Assembly: GCA_900555375.1 (NCBI GenBank)
Contig: USLC01000044.1
Location: 1-6,745, forward strand
DNA from: an uncultured Eubacteriales bacterium
GTDB lineage: Bacteria > Bacillota > Clostridia > Monoglobales > Monoglobaceae
Direction of reading: 5' to 3'
DNA: 6,745 bases
Shown here: positions 1-4,760 of the stretch, in pieces
Position numbering within the stretch: position 1 is the first letter of the stretch
How the letters are laid out: each line of letters starts with the position of its first letter
Made by a program: the position numbers and the translations under genes
Notes under the pieces: model-generated
The model's database searches: none
What the model saw: the letters and a program-made list of their open reading frames with translations, nothing else
Told to the model about the DNA's origin: nothing

Positions 1-65
1 TTAAGCAAATTTTTCACCGTTTTTTACTAAATTTCAGTATTTTTTGTTTGACACCGCATTCTGTA

Positions 66-575
66 TCAAAATTGCTTTTTTAAAACCGCGTGAACATAAT
101 TAATACACTCAAACGTAGTCATTTCACCGTCCGACGAATTAAAAAATCTGCTTTGTATTTCCTCGGGATTTAAAAATTCGTAAATTAAAAAGCCATACCC
201 TTCAAGAAGCTTTTCAAGCTCGCTGTAACCGAAACAGGATTTCATCGATTCTCCGCTTTTATCTGCCATCTCAATCATATTTTTAACCCTCGGCACGCCT
301 GAAGAAAACAAATGTGCGTCGGGCAGGTCAAATATCACTTCACTTCCGTCCGGCAATATTTTGCAAAGAGTGTCAAAAAGCTCTCTCACCTCTTTTGCCG
401 AGAGATAATATAAAAGCCCCATACACGATACAACCGTTTTCTTATCTTTATTAAATCCGTTTTTTAAAAGAATATCTTTAAGACTTCTCAGCGATGCCCC
501 GGCAGGTATAAGTTTTGTGTTTGAGGGAAGTTCGTATCCCGCACGGCGAATACGCATAAGCTTATCCGATATCAT
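66..575 (-). CDS. C-terminal half of a split class I SAM-dependent methyltransferase (LCMT-like)
   Basis: This 169-residue frame carries the second half of a Rossmann-fold methyltransferase resembling the leucine carboxyl methyltransferase (PPM1/LCM) family. Visible landmarks are the IPAGASL strand region (residues 23-29), the VVSCMGLLYYLS stretch (48-59) that corresponds to the family's 'EGxxxYL' motif, the IFDLPD strand (81-86), and a typical end with TTFECINYVHAVLKK. It lacks the SAM-binding glycine motif, which lies in the other frame just upstream. Its ATG overlaps the TGA of the upstream half (ATGA). Joining the halves by a -1 shift gives FEVDKKEMISDK, which keeps the family's usual spacing between the acidic VD and the following Lys. 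I infer that it is not an independent enzyme but the tail of a frameshifted gene. Translational coupling through ATGA is the alternative. The natural substrate cannot be told from sequence. Confidence 0.75.
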   Translation of the reverse strand: MISDKLMRIRRAGYELPSNTKLIPAGASLRSLKDILLKNGFNKDKKTVVSCMGLLYYLSAKEVRELFDTLCKILPDGSEVIFDLPDAHLFSSGVPRVKNMIEMADKSGESMKSCFGYSELEKLLEGYGFLIYEFLNPEEIQSRFFNSSDGEMTTFECINYVHAVLKKQF

Positions 576-584
576 TTCTTTTTG
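572..584 (-). other. Frameshift site joining the two methyltransferase halves
   Basis: Read on the minus strand the site is GAC AAA AAG AAA TGA. The upstream frame terminates here and the downstream frame begins one base earlier, with ATG overlapping TGA. One extra A in the A5 run would restore GAC AAA AAA GAA ATG and a continuous methyltransferase. C AAA AAG also resembles, imperfectly, an A-AAA-AAG slippery heptamer, so low-level -1 recoding or transcriptional slippage is possible. A plain deletion or a sequencing error is simpler. Confidence 0.6.
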
Positions 585-979
585 TCGACCTCAAATATAT
601 TTATGTCATATTTGTTTTTAAGTGCAAAGGTGTCATAGCCGCTTCCGATTATCACATATTGCTCTGCTCCCGTCCGAACGGCGGATTTTACCGACTCATC
701 GCAGAATACAGCTCTGGCATACGGCGTGGGCGCAAGATATGTCCTTACATATTTATCAACATCTTCTCCGCTGTTTTTAATATAGGTTTTTATCCGCTCA
801 AACTCTTCATCCGTAAAAAGCGAGCACGCAATTTTATCGCACATCATATTTTCGTTGCCGCTTTCACCGATATACGCCCTTGCAAAGGCTGACATCAAAG
901 CTGTAAGACTTGCGTCTTGCCGCAGCATAAAACGCGGCACTGACCCGTTCCCTGCATAATACTTTGGCAGTGAGGGCAT
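572..979 (-). CDS. N-terminal half of a split class I SAM-dependent methyltransferase (LCMT-like)
   Basis: The frame encodes up to 135 residues. Family-like sequence starts around residue 22 (DASLTALMSAFARAY), typical of small-molecule or LCMT-like methyltransferases of Clostridia. The SAM-binding motif I is VIIGSGYDTFAL (109-120), followed by the acidic motif II strand NIFEVD (127-132), after which the frame ends in KKK and TGA. An intact family member would run about 270-300 residues, so this is under half. The first ~20 residues overlap, in another frame, the zinc-ribbon remnant and are probably not real protein. Neither the ATG at 979 nor the one at 928 has a convincing Shine-Dalgarno sequence. 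This fits a domain that was once translated from further upstream. The break at the A5 tract (579-583) looks like loss of one A. Confidence 0.72.
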   Translation of the reverse strand: MPSLPKYYAGNGSVPRFMLRQDASLTALMSAFARAYIGESGNENMMCDKIACSLFTDEEFERIKTYIKNSGEDVDKYVRTYLAPTPYARAVFCDESVKSAVRTGAEQYVIIGSGYDTFALKNKYDINIFEVDKKK

Positions 980-1023
980 ACGTAAAATTCTGTCTTTTTC
1001 ACATTTCCCGCCTCCTCATCATT
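895..1023 (-). pseudogene. Zinc-ribbon remnant in frame with the HTH gene
   Basis: Directly after the TAA of the HTH gene the same frame stays open for 42 codons and reads NDEEAGN, then VKKTEFYVCPHC, then VLCCGK, before ending at a TGA (895-897). CPxC followed about 14 residues later by CCGK looks like a four-cysteine metal-binding knuckle. From memory of the family, clostridial XRE regulators often carry a similar 'GGNMKKxKFYVCPxCGN...CCGR' tail after the HTH domain. I infer this was part of the HTH protein. A GTG at 1000-1002 has a GAGGAGG 8 bases upstream and could start a separate 35-residue peptide, but the same bases also encode the DEEAG linker. Immediately after CCGK a -1 shift leads into the methyltransferase. 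Confidence 0.6.
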
Positions 1024-1236
1024 TTAATTCAGCGTTCCTTTAAGAATTGTCTCGGCGCTTACCCCAAGCACCTCAGAAAGCTCTGTCACGCACGAAACAT
1101 CCGGGAAGCCGTTGCCTGTCTCCCACTTTGACACTGTCTTTGGCAAAACGCCCAGTCTGTCCGCAACCTGCTTTTGCGTCATTCCCCTTGATTTTCTTAA
1201 ATCGCGCAAAAGCTCTCCGTTCTTGCTTAAATTCAT
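1024..1236 (-). CDS. XRE-family helix-turn-helix transcriptional regulator, probably truncated
   Basis: The 70-residue protein is nearly all one Cro/C1-type helix-turn-helix domain (about residues 8-64). It has the typical MTQKQVADRLGV first helices, the recognition helix around KTVSKWETG, and the closing FPDVSCVTELSEVLGVSAETIL. The ATG at 1236 has a strong Shine-Dalgarno AGAGGTG (1244-1250) 7 bases away and sits just downstream of a good vegetative promoter, so the start is secure. It ends at a TAA (1024-1026) that appears to interrupt a longer protein, because a zinc-ribbon tail continues in the same frame. The DNA-binding domain could still work alone. Its target is unknown. Autoregulation, or control of the downstream methyltransferase, is an inference from position only. 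Confidence 0.85.
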   Translation of the reverse strand: MNLSKNGELLRDLRKSRGMTQKQVADRLGVLPKTVSKWETGNGFPDVSCVTELSEVLGVSAETILKGTLN

Positions 1237-1259
1237 TTTTACTCACCTCTTTAGCCTAA

Positions 1260-1288
1260 ATTATAAATCAAATTTTTAAAAAACGCAA
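1260..1288 (-). promoter_or_regulatory. Sigma-A-type promoter of the HTH/methyltransferase unit
   Basis: On the minus strand there is TTGCGT (1283-1288), a 17-base spacer, and a perfect TATAAT (1260-1265). Transcription would start near 1253, leaving a short leader with the AGAGGTG ribosome site before the ATG at 1236. The match in sequence, spacing and distance is strong. Expression has not been shown. Confidence 0.75.
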
Positions 1289-1299
1289 TCCACTATCCG

Positions 1300-1327
1300 T
1301 TCACAAATAAACTTCTTCTTATATTAA
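1300..1327 (+). promoter_or_regulatory. Weak candidate promoter for yabP-yabQ
   Basis: TTCACA (1300-1305), 16 bases, TATTAA (1322-1327) is a fair but imperfect sigma-A-like match in the divergent region before yabP. A CATACGCG at 1362-1369 resembles the CATACA part of a sporulation sigma-E -10 box, which would suit the known mother-cell expression of yabP/yabQ in Bacillus. However, I see no convincing sigma-E -35 at the right distance. Which of these, if either, is used is open. Confidence 0.25.
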
Positions 1328-1423
1328 TCATTTATTCTTAATTATGCGAATATAAATAAAACATACGCGGAATATGTCCGCAAAACAAAACACTTGCCGC
1401 ACCGCGGCGGAATGGAGCAGACT

Positions 1424-1699
1424 ATGGAAGAGAGCACAAGAACACACACCGTTAAAATAGACAACCGCAAACAAATAACCGTCACCGCAGTTGACGATGT
1501 TGAGAGCTTTGACGAAGAGAAGGTTGTGATTGTGACCGAAATGGGAACAATGACGGTCACGGGTGCGGACTTCAGGATAAGCCGCCTGAATGTTGACGAC
1601 GGTCAGCTGATAATCGACGGCGATATAGACGAAATTCAGTACAGCGACACAGTACGCGATGACTCAAACCGCGGCTTCTTCGGCAAACTGTTCAGATAG
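1424..1699 (+). CDS. yabP: Sporulation protein YabP
   Basis: YabP is a small spore-envelope protein made in the mother cell. With YabQ it is needed for normal spore coat and cortex formation in Bacillus. The protein matches the family through HTVKIDNRKQITVTAV at the start, VDDVESFDEEKVVIVTEMG in the middle (residues 23-41), the short beta-rich repeats ISRLNVDDGQLIIDGDIDEIQY (52-73), and a C-terminal GFFGKLFR. I chose the ATG at 1424 because GGAG lies 6 bases upstream (1414-1417) and the resulting 91 residues is near the usual family length. The frame is open further up to an ATG at 1412 and a TTG at 1394, both with poorer ribosome sites. yabQ follows 29 bases downstream, so the two are co-transcribed. 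The usual neighbour upstream in Bacilli and many Clostridia, rqcP/yabO, is not present here. Confidence 0.9.
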   Translation: MEESTRTHTVKIDNRKQITVTAVDDVESFDEEKVVIVTEMGTMTVTGADFRISRLNVDDGQLIIDGDIDEIQYSDTVRDDSNRGFFGKLFR

Positions 1700-1728
1700 G
1701 CCGCGCCAAACGAGGTGACATAAAATCT

Positions 1729-2193
1729 ATGCAAATTACCTTCGGTCCGGATCTCGGCTACTTTATGCAGTCGTTCCTTCTTGGAATAATACTGGCTTTT
1801 TTATATGATATAATCAAAACCTTTCGCAGAATTTTACATTCGGGCGATATAGCGATAAATATTCAGGATATTATTTTTACCGTTATATCGGGCATACTTA
1901 TTATTGCCCTGTCTTATCTTAAGAACAACGGAAGGCTGAGGGTGTACAGTATAATAACAGCGGCGGCGGCCTTCGGAATCTATCGGCTTGTCATAAAGAA
2001 CCGTTTTGTAAATCTTATGACGGCTGTATATTCGGTTGCCGCAAAAGGTGTTTTTACCGCCGCAAAAATCGTTACATATCCTTTTAAATTAATCTGTACA
2101 CATATGCTTTATCCGCTTATTTCGGCAATAAAATCACTTATTAAACGCGCAGTTGACAGACCTCATAAATTTAGAGCAAAAAGAAAGTCATAA
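1729..2193 (+). CDS. yabQ: Spore cortex biosynthesis protein YabQ
   Basis: YabQ is an integral membrane protein required for spore cortex formation, made in the mother cell and placed around the forespore. The 154 residues contain hydrophobic segments at about 11-29, 46-64, 72-89 and 98-135, and a strongly basic tail (KFRAKRKS). The N-terminal pattern FMQSFLLGIILAFLYDIIKTFRR is characteristic of the family, as is the yabP-yabQ-divIC order. GAGGTGA (1712-1718) lies 10 bases before the ATG. No strong terminator follows, but a separate promoter begins about 30 bases after the stop. Read-through into divIC is therefore possible, but it is not the only source of divIC transcript. Confidence 0.88.
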   Translation: MQITFGPDLGYFMQSFLLGIILAFLYDIIKTFRRILHSGDIAINIQDIIFTVISGILIIALSYLKNNGRLRVYSIITAAAAFGIYRLVIKNRFVNLMTAVYSVAAKGVFTAAKIVTYPFKLICTHMLYPLISAIKSLIKRAVDRPHKFRAKRKS

Positions 2194-2221
2194 AATGTTG
2201 ATTTATTTGCATACGCGGTCA

Positions 2222-2250
2222 TTGACAAATTAATTTTGATAGTATATAAT
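2222..2250 (+). promoter_or_regulatory. Perfect-consensus sigma-A promoter for divIC operon
   Basis: TTGACA (2222-2227), exactly 17 bases, then TATAAT (2245-2250). Both hexamers match the vegetative consensus fully and the spacing is optimal. Transcription would begin near 2257 and give a leader of about 84 bases before divIC. The site sits between the sporulation genes and the cell-division/RNA genes, which suggests that the latter are strongly expressed during growth. Confidence 0.85.
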
Positions 2251-2285
2251 ATTTATACAGTGGTTTTTTATATTCATTTATAAAA

Positions 2286-2327
2286 TTGCCGCTGTTTGTA
2301 AATATTAATTAATGTCGGCTGCGGCAA
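2286..2327 (+). promoter_or_regulatory. Leader hairpin abutting the divIC ribosome site
   Basis: TTGCCGC (2286-2292) is an exact inverted match to GCGGCAA (2321-2327), with 28 bases between. The 3' arm ends directly against the Shine-Dalgarno AGAGGTG (2328-2334). The long AT-rich loop makes the fold only moderately stable, and no known riboswitch class is recognised. It might shape access to the ribosome site. Confidence 0.35.
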
Positions 2328-2340
2328 AGAGGTGACATAT

Positions 2341-2721
2341 ATGGATAAACCGAATAGCGAAAAATCCACCGGGAAAAATCCTGCCGCAAAGGCTTCATCA
2401 AAGGTCAAATCCGGATACACTTATAAAAAAGACCCGAAAAAGCTTGCCGTATGGGCAGTTGTCGTAATTATCGGTCTTTCCCTTGTCTGGACCTTGATTT
2501 CACAGCAGTTTACAATAAACGCAAAGAACAAAGAGATTGACGCGCTTGACAGTAAGATTCAAGAGGTTCAGCAGCAATCGGACAATCTTAAGCAGCAGGT
2601 TGACAATCTGCAAAACCCCGAATATATCGAACGCATAGCCCGCGAACAGCTTGGTCTTGTGCGTCCTAACGAGAGGGTCTTTGTTGATTCTAATAAAAGT
2701 GAAGATAATAGCAATAAATAA
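2341..2721 (+). CDS. divIC: Septum formation initiator DivIC/FtsL-type protein
   Basis: A bitopic divisome protein that pairs with FtsL and DivIB/FtsQ at the septum. The 126 residues show a basic, polar cytoplasmic N-terminus (1-34), one membrane span (about 35-55, LAVWAVVVIIGLSLVWTLIS), an extracytoplasmic coiled coil rich in Gln, Asn, Asp and Leu (about 58-91), and the family signature NPEYIERIAREQLGLVRPNE (92-111). The ATG at 2341 is the right start: AGAGGTG at 2328-2334 is its ribosome site, while the in-frame GTG at 2332 lies inside that site and cannot be a sensible start. Gene order after yabP-yabQ and before yabR fits the conserved Bacillota arrangement, which supports DivIC over FtsL. 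It is driven by its own strong promoter. Confidence 0.88.
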   Translation: MDKPNSEKSTGKNPAAKASSKVKSGYTYKKDPKKLAVWAVVVIIGLSLVWTLISQQFTINAKNKEIDALDSKIQEVQQQSDNLKQQVDNLQNPEYIERIAREQLGLVRPNERVFVDSNKSEDNSNK

Positions 2722-2732
2722 TATATACATAT

Positions 2733-2746
2733 GAGGAGAAATCCTC
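2733..2746 (+). promoter_or_regulatory. Small GNRA-loop hairpin between divIC and yabR
   Basis: GAGGA (2733-2737), loop GAAA, TCCTC (2742-2746) forms a five-base-pair stem closed by a GNRA tetraloop. No T-run follows, so it is not a terminator. Its 5' arm is itself ribosome-site-like (GAGGAG) and is hidden in the stem. The site that can serve yabR is the weaker AAGGA at 2751-2755. It may set the yabR translation level or an mRNA processing point. Confidence 0.4.
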
Positions 2747-2767
2747 CGGGAAGGAATAAGTTTAAAT

Positions 2768-3235
2768 ATGCAGGTTGAAGTAGGAACAGTTTTAGAAGGT
2801 AAAGTAAGCGGCATCGCGGCTTTCGGCGCGTTTGTCGAGCTTCCTGACGGAAAGACGGGGCTTGTACATATTTCAGAGGTCTCGACTGAATATGTAAACG
2901 ATGTTAAAGACCACCTTAAAGAAGGTCAGACAGTTAAGGTTAAAGTCATCGGTACAAACAACGGTAAAATCAGCCTCTCTATCAAACAGCTGATGGCAGA
3001 AAGTTCTGCCGCAAAAAGTGATAAACGAGACAAAAAAGGGCGCAGACAGAGCGCAAAGAAACACGAAACCGATTTTCACAAACCGCCCGAAGAATTTGCC
3101 TTCGGCAAACGTTCGTCCGATATGAGCTTTGATGATATGCTTCAAAAGTTCAAGCAGGACAGTGATGAAAAATTTCAGGATCTAAAGAGAAGCAACGACA
3201 GCAAGCGCAGCGGCGGCTATAAACGCTCGTATTAA
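2768..3235 (+). CDS. yabR: S1 RNA-binding domain protein (YabR-type)
   Basis: A single S1/OB-fold RNA-binding domain occupies residues 1-76: VGTVLEGKVSGIAAFGAFVE, then GLVHISEVS (31-39), then VKVKVI and KISLSIKQL (67-75), the classic five-strand pattern seen in ribosomal protein S1 and PNPase. The rest (77-155) is charged and low in complexity, with a lysine/arginine patch (86-99), then a short conserved-looking SFDDMLQKFKQDSDEKFQDLKR segment (120-141) that recurs in clostridial relatives, and a basic end. A cytoplasmic, ribosome- or RNA-associated role is likely from the family. The exact function is not established. It is 46 bases after divIC and 42 before the NfeD gene, in one probable operon. 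The ribosome site AAGGA lies about 12 bases from the ATG, which is rather far. Confidence 0.87.
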   Translation: MQVEVGTVLEGKVSGIAAFGAFVELPDGKTGLVHISEVSTEYVNDVKDHLKEGQTVKVKVIGTNNGKISLSIKQLMAESSAAKSDKRDKKGRRQSAKKHETDFHKPPEEFAFGKRSSDMSFDDMLQKFKQDSDEKFQDLKRSNDSKRSGGYKRSY

Positions 3236-3277
3236 TCTGCGTATGACCGAATTTAAATTGAATATGAGGTGAGAACT

Positions 3278-3736
3278 ATGCCCGTAGTAATGTGGCTTAT
3301 TGCAGCGCTTCTGCTGGGAATTATCGAAGCGGTTACAACCGCTTTGGTTTCCGTCTGGCTTGCAATCGGCGCGGTCTTTGCGGCAACGGCCGCCGCTTTC
3401 GGGGCAGAAACGTCAACACAGCTTGTCATTTTTCTTGTTGTGTCTTTTATTCTTCTTTTGTGTACGGCTCAGCTGTGCAAACGTTTCAGACAGACGAAAA
3501 AAATACCCACAAACGCTGATATGTTGATTGGCAAAACAGGTGTTATTGTTGAGGATACAGACCCCATTTTGGGCAAGGGTGAGGTTAAGGTAGGCGGACA
3601 AACCTGGTCGGTGCAGGTTCGCGATGAGCAAAATGTTTCCGCGGGCACAAAGGTAAGGGTTGAAGAAATTGCCGGGGCACATCTCGTTGTATCCGTTATA
3701 AACGAAGGTGAGTTTAAAGAAAGCGAGGGAAAATAA
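3278..3736 (+). CDS. Short NfeD-family membrane protein
   Basis: NfeD proteins work with SPFH/stomatin partners in bacterial membrane microdomains. This is the short form without the N-terminal ClpP-like protease. It has 152 residues with hydrophobic segments at about 5-24, 24-42 and 48-67, then a basic stop (KRFRQTKK), then a soluble OB-fold domain (about 80-145) with the family pattern LIGKTGVIVEDTD, GEVKVGGQTWSVQ and AGTKVRVEEIAGAHLVV. The ATG at 3278 is preceded by AGGTGAG (3266-3272). The in-frame GTG at 3269 lies within that ribosome site and is not the start. Its TAA touches the ATG of the slipin gene with no base between, so the two are translationally coupled and probably form a complex. 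The resemblance is to YqeZ/YqfA-type or YbbK/YbbL-type pairs; I cannot say which is closer. Confidence 0.88.
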   Translation: MPVVMWLIAALLLGIIEAVTTALVSVWLAIGAVFAATAAAFGAETSTQLVIFLVVSFILLLCTAQLCKRFRQTKKIPTNADMLIGKTGVIVEDTDPILGKGEVKVGGQTWSVQVRDEQNVSAGTKVRVEEIAGAHLVVSVINEGEFKESEGK

Positions 3737-4669
3737 ATGCCGTTATTAATTGGTATTTTGATACTTTTAATTATTGTGATAATTTCAAACATCAAAATCG
3801 TTCCGCAGGCGCACGCTTATATAGTCGAAAGGCTCGGTGCTTTTCACGCTACCTGGAGCGTAGGTCTGCATTTTAAAATTCCTGTGGTTGAAAAAGTTGT
3901 TAAAAAGGTAAGCCTTAAGGAACAGGTTGTTGACTTTCCGCCGCAGCCCGTTATCACAAAGGATAACGTAACGATGCAGATAGATACCGTTGTGTATTTT
4001 CAGATTACCGACCCGAGGCTTTATACCTACGGGGTTGAGCTTCCTATGTCGGCTATAGAAAATCTTACGGCGACCACTCTGCGCAATATAATCGGAGATA
4101 TGGAGCTTGACGAAAGCTTAACGTCAAGAGATATAATCAATACAAAGATGCGTTCGATTCTTGACGAGGCAACGGATCCGTGGGGTATAAAAATCAACAG
4201 AGTAGAACTTAAAAATATCATTCCCCCGGCGGGCATCCGTGAGGCAATGGAAAAGCAGATGAAGGCAGAGCGCGAACGCCGCGAAGCAATTCTGCGTGCC
4301 GAGGGCGAAAAGAAGTCAGCTGTTCTTGTTGCAGAGGGCGAAAAAGAATCGCGTATTCTGCAGGCAGAGGCAGAAAAACAGTCTCAGATTCTTAAAGCCG
4401 AGGCAGAAAAAGAAGCCGCTATCAGAATCGCCGAAGGTGAGGCTCAAGCAATACTTGATGTGCAGAAGGCAACCGCCGAAGGACTTAAAATGCTTAATGA
4501 TGCTTCTCCGTCAGAAGCGGTTATCGCCATTAAAAGTCTTGAAGCATTCGCCAAGGCTGCCGACGGAAAAGCGACAAAGATTATTATTCCGTCAGAGATT
4601 CAGGGGCTCGCGGGTCTTGTAACTTCTATTAAAGAAATCGCTGAGGACGCAGGCAATAACAACGATTAA
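3737..4669 (+). CDS. SPFH/Band 7 (stomatin-like, slipin) membrane scaffold protein
   Basis: This is a stomatin/prohibitin-fold protein that oligomerises at membranes and organises microdomains. An N-terminal membrane anchor (residues 3-22) is followed by the Band 7 domain: VPQAHAYIVERLGAF (22-36), GLHFKIPVVEKV (43-54), the VITKDNVTMQIDTVVYFQITDP core (72-93), and WGIKINRVELKNIIPP (149-164). Next comes a long charged coiled coil (about 165-245) in which AEGEKxS / AEAEKxS units repeat roughly every 10-11 residues, giving a matching degenerate DNA repeat at about 4300-4440. The end (250-310) is the slipin C-terminal segment with IIIPSEIQGLAGLV. At 310 residues it matches QmcA/YbbK-like proteins. 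Its ribosome site (GAGGGA, 3725-3730) lies inside the end of the NfeD gene. Likely the last gene of the operon. Confidence 0.92.
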   Translation: MPLLIGILILLIIVIISNIKIVPQAHAYIVERLGAFHATWSVGLHFKIPVVEKVVKKVSLKEQVVDFPPQPVITKDNVTMQIDTVVYFQITDPRLYTYGVELPMSAIENLTATTLRNIIGDMELDESLTSRDIINTKMRSILDEATDPWGIKINRVELKNIIPPAGIREAMEKQMKAERERREAILRAEGEKKSAVLVAEGEKESRILQAEAEKQSQILKAEAEKEAAIRIAEGEAQAILDVQKATAEGLKMLNDASPSEAVIAIKSLEAFAKAADGKATKIIIPSEIQGLAGLVTSIKEIAEDAGNNND

Positions 4670-4674
4670 TCTTG

Positions 4675-4717
4675 TTGACTGCAGCCGATATTTTAATCTG
4701 CTGCAGCCGTCAATTTT
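4675..4717 (+). terminator. Probable terminator after the slipin gene
   Basis: CTGCAGC (4679-4685) pairs perfectly with GCTGCAG (4700-4706), and the outer TTGA pairs with TCAA (4710-4713) across a short bulge. TTTT follows at 4714-4717. It begins 6 bases after the slipin stop. The loop is 14 bases and the T-run is short, so termination may be partial and some transcript may read into yebC. I could not find a convincing promoter between it and yebC. Confidence 0.55.
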
Positions 4718-4760
4718 ATAAAACATACGATACTATTAAACGAATTTACAGGAGGTACTT

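Noticed and set aside
1..65. Left edge, AT-rich, possible end of another gene
   Set aside because: The frames there close within a few codons and no stable hairpin with a T-run is seen; nothing can be supported.
1363..1379. Inverted ACATA...TATGT near the yabP promoter region, a possible operator
   Set aside because: Only five matched bases with a 7-base gap in an AT-rich region; too weak to claim a regulator site.
1712..2340. GAGGTGACAT present twice (1712-1721 and 2329-2338)
   Set aside because: Both copies are ribosome binding sites just before start codons; the likeness is explained by Shine-Dalgarno function.
3469..3795. Open frame on the minus strand opposite the NfeD and slipin genes
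   Set aside because: It lies across two clearly real genes, has no family likeness, and does not fit the operon.
4300..4440. Apparent tandem DNA repeat (GCAGAGG-GAAAA units)
   Set aside because: The units are degenerate and follow the AEGEK/AEAEK protein repeat of the slipin coiled coil, so this is protein-level periodicity, not a satellite or CRISPR.
4296..4622. Lysine/arginine-rich frame within the slipin gene
   Set aside because: It is the +1 shadow of the repetitive coiled-coil coding region; its composition follows from the repeat.
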